Below are positions 35,560 through 44,954 of a stretch of DNA of 59,206 nt, in pieces. The stretch's first letter is position 1; each line of letters opens with the position of its first letter. The position numbers and the translations under genes were made by a program. The DNA comes from Saprospiraceae bacterium (lineage in GTDB: Bacteria > Bacteroidota > Bacteroidia > Chitinophagales > Saprospiraceae), in assembly GCA_029212405.1 (NCBI GenBank), contig JARGNR010000035.1:1-59206 (forward strand). The letters run 5' to 3'. The notes under the pieces are model-generated. The model did no database searches. It was not told where the DNA came from and saw only the letters and a list, made by a program, of their open reading frames with translations.

Positions 35560-37182
35560 ATGAGGACTGCATTTTATGTTATCTCTTTACTCATCATCGC
35601 CTTACTTGCGTGGGCAGGAATAGAAATTTGGATTGGTTTCTTTGTAATTCTAGCGTTGGTACTGATTCCCATTTTAATCGGAGTCTATGACACTTTCCAG
35701 TCCAAACATGCCATTAAGAGAAATTTTCCTTTAGTAGGAAGATCAAGATATGCTGCAGAATGGCTAAGACCTAAGTTATATCAATACTTTGTTGAGTCGG
35801 ATACAGAGGGCGCTCCAATTGCTCGAATATTTAGATCTATTATATATCAACGATCAAAAAAAGATACGGATACGACTCCATTTGGGACACAGTTAAATGT
35901 ATATGCCGAAGGGTATGAATGGATGAACCACAGCATACTTCCTATTGATCATCACGATATTAATCCCGACCAACGAATTACAGTGGGAGGACCAGATTGT
36001 AAAAAACCATACGAATTATCGCTCTTGAATATATCTGCAATGTCCTATGGCTCATTGAGTGCACATGCGATAAAAGCACTGAACGGTGGCGCCTCAATCG
36101 GTGGATTTGCACACAATACAGGAGAAGGTGGCATATCAGCACACCATATGGAATTTGGAGGAGATTTAATCTATCAAATAGGAACAGGATATTTTGGTTG
36201 TAGAAATGATGAAGGTGGATTCTCAGAGGAAAATTTTCTCAAAACTATTGGGAAAGCGAATGTTAAAATGATTGAGATTAAACTGAGTCAAGGAGCAAAA
36301 CCAGGGCACGGAGGAATCTTACCAGCTAAAAAAGTCACTCCAGAAATTGCTGAAATACGAAATGTGCCATTAGGGAAAGATGTTTTGTCACCTCCGTACC
36401 ACAAAGAATTCAATACTCCAATCGGACTTCTGAACTTTGTAAAAAAATTAAGAGACTTATCGGAGGGACTTCCAGTAGGTTTTAAATTATGCGTAGGGCA
36501 TCGATCGGAATTTATTTCCATTTGTAGAGCTATGGTTGAAACCGGTATTTACCCAGATTTTATTGCTGTTGATGGAGGTGAAGGTGGTACAGGAGCTGCT
36601 CCATTAGAATTCTCAAACTCTGTAGGTATGCCTTACCGCGAAGGATTAGCCATTGTCTATGATACCCTGAAAGGGTTTGACTTAAAACAACACATAAAAA
36701 TAATTGCTGCAGGAAAAATAAGTACTGGATTTCATATGGTCCGTGCTATTGCCATAGGTGCTGATGCGTGTTATTCTGCTAGAGCAATGATGATGTCTCT
36801 CGGATGCATTCAAGCGCTGGAGTGCAACCGCAATACATGCCCCGTAGGTGTAGCAACCAATGACAAGAGTCTGATGAAAGGGCTGGTGGTCTCAGATAAA
36901 AAAGTAAGAGTAGCCAACTTTCATAAACAGACCCTCAAAGCATTTATTGAATTAATGGGTGCGGCTGGGATAAAAGATTCATCGCAAATCAACAGGTACC
37001 ACATTCATCGTAGAATTATTATGAATCGATATGAAACCTATGAAGATGTCTACCCATATATTTCAGAAGGTTGCCTATTAAAAGAAGAATCCTATCCTAA
37101 AGGTTGGGAAAGAGATTTAGGAATGGCTACAGCAAAGAGCTTTTACCCTAGATTTTCTTCCGCTTTTGTTGACGAAGATTAA
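35560..37182 (+). CDS. FMN-binding glutamate synthase family protein
   Basis: 540 aa. Two N-terminal membrane helices (about 5-20 and 23-45) precede the FMN-binding TIM barrel of the glutamate synthase large subunit. Visible motifs are AMSYGSLSAHAIKALNGGA (about 155), NTGEGGIS, KLSQGAKPGHGG, DGGEGGTGAAP and the 3Fe-4S ligands Cys416, Cys422 and Cys427 (CIQALECNRNTC). It lacks the N-terminal glutaminase and C-terminal beta-helix domains of classic GltB. Known relatives are membrane-attached oxidoreductases whose electron donor is unclear, so glutamate synthesis is not proven. It stands alone between dnaG and two small lipoprotein genes. Confidence 0.9.
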   Translation: MRTAFYVISLLIIALLAWAGIEIWIGFFVILALVLIPILIGVYDTFQSKHAIKRNFPLVGRSRYAAEWLRPKLYQYFVESDTEGAPIARIFRSIIYQRSKKDTDTTPFGTQLNVYAEGYEWMNHSILPIDHHDINPDQRITVGGPDCKKPYELSLLNISAMSYGSLSAHAIKALNGGASIGGFAHNTGEGGISAHHMEFGGDLIYQIGTGYFGCRNDEGGFSEENFLKTIGKANVKMIEIKLSQGAKPGHGGILPAKKVTPEIAEIRNVPLGKDVLSPPYHKEFNTPIGLLNFVKKLRDLSEGLPVGFKLCVGHRSEFISICRAMVETGIYPDFIAVDGGEGGTGAAPLEFSNSVGMPYREGLAIVYDTLKGFDLKQHIKIIAAGKISTGFHMVRAIAIGADACYSARAMMMSLGCIQALECNRNTCPVGVATNDKSLMKGLVVSDKKVRVANFHKQTLKAFIELMGAAGIKDSSQINRYHIHRRIIMNRYETYEDVYPYISEGCLLKEESYPKGWERDLGMATAKSFYPRFSSAFVDED

Positions 37183-37197
37183 TCAACGTTTTACCTT

Positions 37198-37611
37198 TTA
37201 TTTTCGGACCAATTCAATTACCTCATCTGAGACAATTACATCATTCTGATGGGTAAACGTTAATTTGAGATTATTTTCATCTATGCACTCAAACAGATAT
37301 GAAAAATTAGAATTTTGTTCCATTTTCTCTTGGTCATCGAACTTTTGTATTCGAAATTTACTCTGATCTAATTCAAACTTCCAATTGAGTGGATAGCTAA
37401 GTGAATCAACAGAAGTCGAAGTCCAAGTCCCTGTTCCATCCTCATTGATAATCAGCTCTCCTTTCTTGTCTACATCCGTTAGGAAGGTAAACAAGGTTGG
37501 TATTTGGCGGGTGTAGTTCCATGACCCAATCACAACTTCTGTTTCGGATACCTCTTTGCCGCATGTGCAAAAAAGAAGACATAGAAAAGTAAAATAGAAA
37601 TATTTCATCAT
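37198..37611 (-). CDS. Small lipocalin-like lipoprotein
   Basis: 137 aa with a lipoprotein signal (CLLFCTCGKE, anchor Cys about 17). The mature part begins with a GSWNYTRQ strand followed by alternating beta strands (GELIINEDGTGTW, WKFELDQSKFRI, NLKLTF), as in lipocalin-like domains of Bacteroidota lipoproteins. The adjacent upstream gene (37669-38100) has the same layout (GEWNYERE ... GGTMVFQDDETGLW), so the pair looks like an old tandem duplication. Function unknown; ligand binding or an envelope role is possible. Confidence 0.72.
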   Translation of the reverse strand: MMKYFYFTFLCLLFCTCGKEVSETEVVIGSWNYTRQIPTLFTFLTDVDKKGELIINEDGTGTWTSTSVDSLSYPLNWKFELDQSKFRIQKFDDQEKMEQNSNFSYLFECIDENNLKLTFTHQNDVIVSDEVIELVRK

Positions 37612-37668
37612 TGTAATGGTTTAGTGTAAATCATAAAGGAAATTGATATAAAATGAACTTCCAAGTAA

Positions 37669-38100
37669 CTATATTCTCTCCAAAATAATATTCTCAAATT
37701 GTTCAAACGATTCTATTGTGTCGATAGGCGAATCAAACTTGATATGAAATCGCAATCTGAAATTATCTTCATCTATTCGAGTCAAATCATAAATCGTCGT
37801 AAACGGAATAGATAGCCCAATGGTATTTGGATACTTAGTTAGAGCAATCTTTTCATCATTAACTTGTAAATCCCATTCCAAGTCGTAATCAAACACTCCA
37901 TTGGATTGACTCCATAATCCAGTTTCATCATCTTGAAAAACCATAGTTCCACCTATATCTGGGTCTTCAAACGTAGAAAAGCTATTGAATGTTTCTCTTT
38001 CATAATTCCATTCTCCTACCAGTTCTTCTGAAATCGTTTTATTTTTACTGCAAGAAATAGAAATCAGTGCGATCATCAGCACCCAGGTAATACTTCTCAT
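37669..38100 (-). CDS. Small lipocalin-like lipoprotein, paralogue
   Basis: 143 aa with a lipobox (ALISISCSK, anchor Cys about 17), then GEWNYERETF and a run of beta strands (GTMVFQDDETGLWS, LEWDLQVNDEKIALT, FRLRFHIKFD). It shares architecture and several positions with the neighbour at 37198-37611. It starts 6 bp after the KdsD-like gene ends, so both small genes may be transcribed with that gene. No assigned family function. Confidence 0.72.
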   Translation of the reverse strand: MRSITWVLMIALISISCSKNKTISEELVGEWNYERETFNSFSTFEDPDIGGTMVFQDDETGLWSQSNGVFDYDLEWDLQVNDEKIALTKYPNTIGLSIPFTTIYDLTRIDEDNFRLRFHIKFDSPIDTIESFEQFENIILERI

Positions 38101-38106
38101 ATCTAT

Positions 38107-39078
38107 CTAATTTATTCCTTCTTTAATTATATCGTGTATATGAATCATGCCTACATAACGTTCATTCGCATCCACTACAATTAATTGTGTAATACTATTG
38201 GTTTTCATCATTTCTATCGCATCCACTGCCAATGCAGTATTATTTATACACTTAGGGAGTTTGCTCATAATATCAAACGCAGATTTTTTGTAAATGTCCC
38301 CTCCTTTCAAAATTAATCGCCGAATATCTCCATCTGTAATAATTCCGATAATTTCCCCATCGAGATTTTGAACACAACTTGCCCCGAGTCGCTTCGACGA
38401 AATTTCATAAATAATTTGAGACAGTAAATCTGATTGAAGCACTGAGGGTTTGGCATTATTTGCAGCTAAATCCTCTACTTTTAAATTTAACTTCTTACCC
38501 AATAACCCTCCCGGGTGTAAACGAGCAAATTTCTCTTCCGAAAATCCATTCATTTGTTTTAAGGACATAGCAATGGCATCACCTATTGATATATGAGCAA
38601 TTGTACTGGCTGTGGGTGCCAAATCATCAATATCTGCTTCTTTTGTCACGGGAACATAAATAACTATATCTGCATGTTGCGCCAAATATCCATTGGAATT
38701 ACTTACCATACCTACGATAAAAGCACCAATATTTCTTACTGCTGGAAACAATTCTTTAATTTCTCTGGATTCACCGCTTTTTGAGATAATCCATAAAATA
38801 TCTTCTTCTTGCAGGATTCCTACATCGCCATGTAAGGCATCAGCTGTATGTAAAAATATAGCTTTTGAACCGGTACTGTTGAGGGTTGCAACGACTTTCC
38901 TGGCCACAATTGCACTTTTTCCGATGCCGGACACAACAATTTTACCTTTACAACTGTATAGTTTTTTAACTACTACTTCTAGAATTGTAAAATCCATATC
39001 AAATAGCCCTAAAAGTGTCTGATATTCAACATTTATAGTGCTTTTAATAATTTCGATGATATTTATATTATAATTCAC
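38107..39078 (-). CDS. kdsD: KpsF/GutQ-type arabinose-5-phosphate isomerase (KdsD)
   Basis: 323 aa. A SIS domain (about 35-170) has GKIVVSGIGKSAIVARKV, the STGSKAIFLHTADALHGDVGI stretch and IISKSGESREI. Two CBS motifs (about 205-320) follow, with IGIITDGDIRRLILKG and ITQLIVVDANERYVGMIHIHDI. This is the standard domain order of D-arabinose-5-phosphate isomerase, the first step of KDO synthesis for lipopolysaccharide. Length and active-site region are normal. It is divergent from recQ across 258 bp and is followed closely by two lipoprotein genes. Confidence 0.92.
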   Translation of the reverse strand: MNYNINIIEIIKSTINVEYQTLLGLFDMDFTILEVVVKKLYSCKGKIVVSGIGKSAIVARKVVATLNSTGSKAIFLHTADALHGDVGILQEEDILWIISKSGESREIKELFPAVRNIGAFIVGMVSNSNGYLAQHADIVIYVPVTKEADIDDLAPTASTIAHISIGDAIAMSLKQMNGFSEEKFARLHPGGLLGKKLNLKVEDLAANNAKPSVLQSDLLSQIIYEISSKRLGASCVQNLDGEIIGIITDGDIRRLILKGGDIYKKSAFDIMSKLPKCINNTALAVDAIEMMKTNSITQLIVVDANERYVGMIHIHDIIKEGIN

Positions 39079-39336
39079 AGTAATAGATTATATTCGCAAA
39101 CCGTTTTAAAAATTGAACCGAAAGTAAAATTTTATTTCAAATAATTTTTTCTTTCACCCAAATATTTGCCAACCAAAAATTCAATTGGACTTAAACACAA
39201 TTTAGTTTTAATTAATGCACTTTGTTATCATTAAACATTATTCAAAAAGTCAATAATTATACTTATATTAAGGTTATAAATAATATATACGCTTGTTTGC
39301 CTGCGATATATACTCAGACATAAACTAGTCAAACTT

Positions 39337-41535
39337 ATGGTTAGCACACAATACGATCTAGACAAAGAATTAGAAACCTATTTTGGATTTAAAAATTTTA
39401 AGCCTAGACAAAAAGAAATTGTTGAAAGCATCTTAGGCGGAAAAGACACCTTTGTTATCATGCCTACAGGAGGAGGAAAATCTCTCTGTTATCAATTGCC
39501 CGCTATACTTAGTGAAGGGACAGCTATAATAATTTCACCCCTTATTGCATTGATGAAAAATCAAGTGGATTCCATTCGTGGATACAGCAAAAACAATGAA
39601 ATTGCCCATTTTTTGAATTCTTCGCTCAATAAAGGGCAAATGAAAGAGGTCAAAGCAGATATTTCAGCAGGTAAAACGAAAATGTTGTTTATCGCTCCTG
39701 AAACGTTGACCAAAGATGAAAATATTGAATTTTTCAAGAATAGTAATATTTCCTTTGTTGCAGTTGATGAAGCACATTGTATTTCCGAATGGGGACATGA
39801 CTTTCGACCAGAATACAGAAGGATTAAAGTCATGATCAAAGGAATCAATGAGCACATTCCAGTCATGGCTTTGACAGCTACAGCTACACCAAAGGTTCAA
39901 TCTGACATTGTCAAGAATCTAGACATGAGAGATGAAAACATTTTCATTTCGTCTTTTAATAGAGATAATCTGTTTTACGAGGTAAGACCCAAAAGAACAA
40001 AAGATCAGACTATTAAAGAGATTGTCCAGTTTATAAAATCTACAAACGGCAAATCTGGAATCATATACGTACAAGCAAGAAAGACCACTGAGGAGATTGC
40101 TAAAGTACTGAATGTTAATGGAATAAATGCCGCACCTTATCATGCAGGTTTAGATGCAAAAACACGATCTTCAGTTCAGGATGCATTCTTAATGGAAGAT
40201 TGCGATGTGATCGTTGCTACGATTGCATTTGGTATGGGTATTGACAAACCAGATGTCCGATTTGTTATTCATTATGATATTCCTAAAAGTATTGAAAATT
40301 ATTATCAAGAAACAGGAAGAGGTGGAAGAGATGGCCTACCTGGAAAATGTATTGCATTCTATTCCTACAAAGACATCAATAAACTTGAGAAATTCCTTAG
40401 AGACAAACCGGTTGCTGAGCGTGAACTAGGGGCTCAATTGATGGAAGAAATCATCGCTTATTCCGAGACAAGTACATGCAGAAGACACTTCTTATTGCAT
40501 TATTTTGGGGAAGAGTTCCCAATTGAAAATTGCAATGACTTGTGTGACAATTGCAAACATCCAAAAGAACAAATTGAAGTTACAGATGAAATGAAATTAG
40601 CATTAGAGGTGATTGTAAATCTCAATGAAAATTATACTGTAAAACACTTGGTGGATTTCATAATGGGTAAGAACACCAAGGACATGAAGGACTTCAAATT
40701 TGATCGAAGACCACTTTTCGGAAAAGGAAAACATAAAGATGAAATTTTCTGGAATTCTATGTTTAGACAAGGAATCCTCAAAGATTTTTTATTTAAAGAG
40801 ATCGAACAATACGGTTTATTAAAGCTTACTCAAAAAGGGAAAGACTTTTTAATCAAACAAACTCCTGTTAAGATTCCTCTCAATAGAGATTTTACAGATA
40901 CATCTGCTGACCCTGTGATGACTGGTTCTGGTGGGGTTGCTCTAGATGACGTTTTGATGGGCATGCTCTTAGATCTTAGGAAACGAGAAGCCAAACGATT
41001 GAAAATTCAGCCTTGGATTATATTCCAGGAGCCTTCTTTACAAGATATGGCAACCTATTATCCGATCAATAAAGAAGATATGACTCAAATATCTGGAGTC
41101 AATACAGGCAAAGCTCTTAAATACGGTAAGCCTTTTATAGAGTTGATCAAAGAATATGTTGAAGAAAACGATATCGATCGCCCCGCTGAGTTTGTCATGA
41201 AACAAGTGGCCAACAAGTCCAAACATAAAGTGGCAATTATTCAGGGTATCGATCGAAAAATGCCTCTGTTTGATTTGGCACAGAATGCAGGCATGTCCTA
41301 TGAGGAATTGTTGGAAGAGCTCAATACTATTGCCGATGGCGGAACGAAGTTAAACATTGATTATTTCATAGAAGACGAAGTGGATGAAGATATCGTAGAA
41401 GAAATATTTGACTATTTCCATGAAGCGGATACAGCAGGAATAGAAGATGCGTTCAAAGAATTAAAAGATGATGACATAACGATTGAAGAAATTCAATTGG
41501 CTAGGATCAAATTTATGAACGAGGTGGCGAACTAG
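39337..41535 (+). CDS. recQ: ATP-dependent DNA helicase RecQ
   Basis: 732 aa. The RecA-like helicase core has Walker A PTGGGKS (43-49), DEAHCISEWGHDF, ATATP and the QETGRGGRDG motif VI. A RecQ zinc-binding domain follows, with cysteines in TCRRHFLLHYFGE ... CNDLCDNC, then a winged-helix RQC region, an HRDC domain (about 530-605) and a C-terminal extension rich in acidic residues. It unwinds DNA in recombination and repair. The length is typical of Bacteroidota RecQ. AroQ follows after 7 bp and is probably co-transcribed. Confidence 0.96.
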   Translation: MVSTQYDLDKELETYFGFKNFKPRQKEIVESILGGKDTFVIMPTGGGKSLCYQLPAILSEGTAIIISPLIALMKNQVDSIRGYSKNNEIAHFLNSSLNKGQMKEVKADISAGKTKMLFIAPETLTKDENIEFFKNSNISFVAVDEAHCISEWGHDFRPEYRRIKVMIKGINEHIPVMALTATATPKVQSDIVKNLDMRDENIFISSFNRDNLFYEVRPKRTKDQTIKEIVQFIKSTNGKSGIIYVQARKTTEEIAKVLNVNGINAAPYHAGLDAKTRSSVQDAFLMEDCDVIVATIAFGMGIDKPDVRFVIHYDIPKSIENYYQETGRGGRDGLPGKCIAFYSYKDINKLEKFLRDKPVAERELGAQLMEEIIAYSETSTCRRHFLLHYFGEEFPIENCNDLCDNCKHPKEQIEVTDEMKLALEVIVNLNENYTVKHLVDFIMGKNTKDMKDFKFDRRPLFGKGKHKDEIFWNSMFRQGILKDFLFKEIEQYGLLKLTQKGKDFLIKQTPVKIPLNRDFTDTSADPVMTGSGGVALDDVLMGMLLDLRKREAKRLKIQPWIIFQEPSLQDMATYYPINKEDMTQISGVNTGKALKYGKPFIELIKEYVEENDIDRPAEFVMKQVANKSKHKVAIIQGIDRKMPLFDLAQNAGMSYEELLEELNTIADGGTKLNIDYFIEDEVDEDIVEEIFDYFHEADTAGIEDAFKELKDDDITIEEIQLARIKFMNEVAN

Positions 41536-41542
41536 ATTTAAT

Positions 41543-41974
41543 GTGAAAAAAGAAATTTACATTATTAATGGTCCTAACTTAAATCTTCTAGGAAAGCGGG
41601 AACCTGAAATTTATGGAACTCAATCTTTTGAAGCTTATTTCAGCGAACTTCAACTTCATTTTGAAAAGCAAACAACATTGCATTATTTTCAATCCAATCA
41701 TGAAGGTGCCTTAATTGATAAATTGCAGGAAATAGGTTTTTCTGAACAAAATGGTATTATTCTAAATGCGGGAGGTTATACCCATACTAGTATAGCTTTG
41801 GCAGACTGTATTAGTGCTATAACTAGTCCTGTCATTGAAGTTCACATTTCCGATATAAAAAAAAGAGAGTCATTTAGGCATCATTCTTATTTAGAGGACG
41901 TGTGTTATGCCTCAATAATGGGACAAGGCCTCAAAGGATATCAAATGGCAATTGACGTCTTACTACTAGCTTAA
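41543..41974 (+). CDS. aroQ: Type II 3-dehydroquinate dehydratase
   Basis: 143 aa, using a GTG start at 41543, 7 bp after recQ. Motifs: NGPNLNLLGKREPEIYG (catalytic Tyr and Arg), FQSNHEGALID, NAGGYTHTSIAL, EVHISD (catalytic His) and ESFRHHS. It dehydrates 3-dehydroquinate to 3-dehydroshikimate in aromatic amino-acid synthesis. The usual NPGAYTH is NAGGYTH here, a mild variation. Type II enzymes are dodecamers; length is normal. Confidence 0.95.
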   Translation: MKKEIYIINGPNLNLLGKREPEIYGTQSFEAYFSELQLHFEKQTTLHYFQSNHEGALIDKLQEIGFSEQNGIILNAGGYTHTSIALADCISAITSPVIEVHISDIKKRESFRHHSYLEDVCYASIMGQGLKGYQMAIDVLLLA

Positions 41975-42167
41975 AATAGAACTATTAATTGGCCTATTTC
42001 TTTATTCCTACAAATTCCATTGTACACTTTTATGCAAAGAGAATAGATCACTTTGCTTCTCATATGGTATATTTATCTTAAATACACATCAGTTGATCTG
42101 ATTTTAGACTTTTGCGCAACGAATTTCACATGGATCAGGTTAACAAAATGGAACGAAGCAACAACCT

Positions 42168-43829
42168 ATGAAAAAACTACTACCTTTTCTTTTTCTATTC
42201 ATTACGATACTATCCTATTCTCAAGGATTTACAATTAAAAACTTTGATATTAAGCTAGAGATTAAAGCAGACGGCTCTTATCATATTGAAGAAACCATTG
42301 ATGCCAATTTTTACGAAAAAAGAAGAGGCATTCTAAGAGATATTGAGACCAGCTATATCATCCAAAACCGTAAAATCAATCTTGACATTGTCAATATCAA
42401 TATAGCGGGCCACGATTATAAGGTAAATAAATCTAAGGATAAGGTAAGCATACGAATTGGGAATCCAGATGTTTATATCACTGGGGATCAAACCTACAGA
42501 ATCTCTTATATTATTAGAAAAGGAATTATTGGATACCCAGATCATCAAGAATTTCACAGTGACCTGATTGGGAATGATATACTTACTAGGGTTGACAATG
42601 TTGATTTTGAAATAAAATTACCCAAGAGCATTACCCTGCAATCTGAAGACATGAAAGTAACAGGAGGACCAAAAGGAAAAAACTTGAATATAGTAGAAAT
42701 AAAACAAGTGGATTCCCGGACGCTAAAAGGCTCAAGTCTCAGAGCGTTGAACCCGAAGGAAGGGATAACTGCTGCAATACGATTACCAGAAAGATATTTG
42801 GACGTCGCTAATAATGTTGTTGAATATTACGAACAGGAAGAACAAGGAGCAAAACGTGAACAACATCCTTGGTATCTTGCGCTTCCATTGGCTCTATTTG
42901 GATACTTTGTTTCATTTTGGAGAAAATTAAGAAAGAAAGACTACATCGTTGACGAAACCACAGTGACCCCCTACCCTCCTTCAGGGATGACATCAGCGCA
43001 TGTCGGTGCATTTGTAGATCAGACTGCCCACGCTAGAGATATTGTTTCTCTATTGCCTTATTGGGCTAGTGAGGGCTTTGTTGAGATGAAACAAATTGCA
43101 GATGAAATATTCCTTTACAAGATCAAAAATTTGAATCCTGATTTTCCAGAATACGAACACCTAATATTCAATAAATTATTCGAAGAAAATGATGTGTCTA
43201 AAATTAGTGACTTAAAAAATAAGTTCTATATGACATTGATGAAGGCGCAATCTTTGCTTACCAAAGAAGTAAAATTACAAGAATACTACGATCCCAATTA
43301 TCTCAAATTATTTAGAACATGGAGATTAATTCTATTTCCAGTTGCTATGATTGCAGTAGGAATTATCAGTATGATTGCATTTCAATTATTCATTATGGGT
43401 ATAGGTTTCATAGCCCTGGGTCTATTCGGATTTATCCTCCCATTATTTAGATTGCCGCTCACGGAAAAAGGAGCTCAATTAAAATCTGAAATAGAGCGAT
43501 TTAAACGTTTTCTAAAGCAACCTGATAAAAAAGAATTGGCTAGATTATTAGAAGAGGACCCAAAATATTTTGATAATATGTTCCCCTTTGCTGTGGCATT
43601 TGGTCTGGAAGATCCATTTCTTGAAAGTGTAGAACCGTATATGCAAACACTCCCATTTTGGTACCATAATGATCAAGGAATGAATTCATTCTCTACGTTT
43701 AGAAGCAGTTTCAAACCTGAAGTAATACAATCTGCATTCAGTCATGCTCCTACCTCTAGTTCAGGTGGTTCTGGAGGAGGGTTTAGTTCTGGAAGTGGCT
43801 CAGGTGGAGGAGGTGTGAGTAGCTGGTAA
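42168..43829 (+). CDS. DUF2207 family membrane protein
   Basis: 553 aa. A signal peptide (MKKLLPFLFLFITILSYSQ) precedes an extracytoplasmic beta-rich domain (about 22-215, DIKLEIKADGSYHIEETID ... YRISYIIRKG). A membrane helix lies at about 235-250, a cytoplasmic region follows, then a pair of helices (about 385-430). The C-terminal part ends in a Gly/Ser-rich tail finishing GGGGVSSW. This order and tail are typical of DUF2207 proteins, whose role is unknown. Its stop codon is directly adjacent to the stop of the convergent gene at 43830. A weak -7-like box (GACTTTTG at 42107-42114) precedes it. Confidence 0.85.
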   Translation: MKKLLPFLFLFITILSYSQGFTIKNFDIKLEIKADGSYHIEETIDANFYEKRRGILRDIETSYIIQNRKINLDIVNINIAGHDYKVNKSKDKVSIRIGNPDVYITGDQTYRISYIIRKGIIGYPDHQEFHSDLIGNDILTRVDNVDFEIKLPKSITLQSEDMKVTGGPKGKNLNIVEIKQVDSRTLKGSSLRALNPKEGITAAIRLPERYLDVANNVVEYYEQEEQGAKREQHPWYLALPLALFGYFVSFWRKLRKKDYIVDETTVTPYPPSGMTSAHVGAFVDQTAHARDIVSLLPYWASEGFVEMKQIADEIFLYKIKNLNPDFPEYEHLIFNKLFEENDVSKISDLKNKFYMTLMKAQSLLTKEVKLQEYYDPNYLKLFRTWRLILFPVAMIAVGIISMIAFQLFIMGIGFIALGLFGFILPLFRLPLTEKGAQLKSEIERFKRFLKQPDKKELARLLEEDPKYFDNMFPFAVAFGLEDPFLESVEPYMQTLPFWYHNDQGMNSFSTFRSSFKPEVIQSAFSHAPTSSSGGSGGGFSSGSGSGGGGVSSW

Positions 43830-44480
43830 TCAGCTATTTTTCTTCACTTTATTAAAGATATCTTCTAGCTCAAAATTTACATCTTTTAATTCCATAAACT
43901 GATCAGGATTGGATCGATATGGTTCACAAAGCGTATATATTTTTTGATGAGTCATTCCACCATTTGAACTTTTGTACAGGCACTTCACTACTTTTTCACT
44001 CTCAAAGTATTTCATTTCTTCTAATAAGACTTTGACAGGTAAGCCCGTGGACAGACACAACTCTTGTAAAGATACTTGATAATCATTATGTTTAAATATC
44101 AACAAAAGATCTTCTACGGTCATAAACGCATCGTCAGTCAACTCCAAATCATATGAATTTTCAATAGGTTTTACTAACGTATAATATCGGACCAATCCTC
44201 CTTTAGTAGATAAGGCCTTAAAAACACCATGTGTCATTAAATGGTTTAGCCGACTGCCTGCTTCAAATTTAGACAACCCAAATTCAGCCATTAAAATTTT
44301 GGAGTCCATAATTTTATCCGGTTGGCTGTCTAAAAACTCTATGATCTCTTTATCCGTAACGATAGACTGTGTGTCACGTACTGCTTTAGTCGATTTTCTG
44401 TAATACCCTATCGCAAACAATACAATCAATGCAATAAAGGTAAATAGTGCACCCAATACGATGATTTTAGCCATTGTCAT
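43830..44480 (-). CDS. Membrane-anchored winged-helix protein, last gene of the sigma/TonB operon
   Basis: 216 aa. One N-terminal membrane helix (about 4-26) is followed by two winged-helix-like segments. The first (about 44-105) is MDSKILMAEFGLSKFEAGSRLNHLMTHGV-like; the second is about 115-185 (TVEDLLLIFKHNDYQVSLQELCLSTGLPVKVLLEEMKYFE). It lies 6 bp after the TerB-like gene and ends tail-to-tail with DUF2207 with no base between stops. I infer a membrane-tethered regulator or scaffold; no family is named. An alternative start is the second ATG 2 codons later. Confidence 0.7.
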   Translation of the reverse strand: MTMAKIIVLGALFTFIALIVLFAIGYYRKSTKAVRDTQSIVTDKEIIEFLDSQPDKIMDSKILMAEFGLSKFEAGSRLNHLMTHGVFKALSTKGGLVRYYTLVKPIENSYDLELTDDAFMTVEDLLLIFKHNDYQVSLQELCLSTGLPVKVLLEEMKYFESEKVVKCLYKSSNGGMTHQKIYTLCEPYRSNPDQFMELKDVNFELEDIFNKVKKNS

Positions 44481-44486
44481 ACATTT

Positions 44487-44906
44487 CTAATTTAAGTATT
44501 TCCTTACCTCTGTCAATATTGCATCAGGAGGTAGTCGCTTTCCTAAATTTGCTTCCACTACTCGAAGAATATTCGCTACCATTAAATGGTTGAATCCCAA
44601 TTTAAGTCCAAAATGATGTAATGTTTCTTTTTCTTCTTCTGTAATTTCATCGTCTACTTTTATTACAAACACAAGATATACTAATATGGACATACGTTCT
44701 TGTTCAGAAGTAGGTATGAGTAGGGAGTCACTATCATTAATGGTAATATTCCTAATTTCCTCTTCCGTCATACCCAAGCTGAACCCTAGCTGTAGTATCC
44801 ACATCATTTCATTTGCATGGACCTCACCATCGACTTTGGACATTTTGACCATGATGGCCAATAGGTTTTCTTTTTTGGCATTATCACCTAATTCATCTAA
44901 ATTCAT
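44487..44906 (-). CDS. TerB-like domain protein
   Basis: 139 aa from the ATG at 44906, chosen over a TTG at 44945 because it begins right at the domain. All-helical TerB/DjlA-N type fold with two similar acidic segments, MSKVDGEVHANEMMWI and IKVDDEITEEEKETL, forming an internal pseudo-repeat that could bind a metal ion. TerB-type domains occur in tellurite-resistance and envelope stress systems, and as stand-alone cytosolic proteins. It sits between the TonB receptor gene and the winged-helix gene on the same strand with very short spacing. The role in this operon is unknown. Confidence 0.75.
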   Translation of the reverse strand: MNLDELGDNAKKENLLAIMVKMSKVDGEVHANEMMWILQLGFSLGMTEEEIRNITINDSDSLLIPTSEQERMSILVYLVFVIKVDDEITEEEKETLHHFGLKLGFNHLMVANILRVVEANLGKRLPPDAILTEVRKYLN

Positions 44907-44954
44907 ACCCTTGATATTATTTGGTTTAAAGAATAGTAAACTCAAAAATAAATA

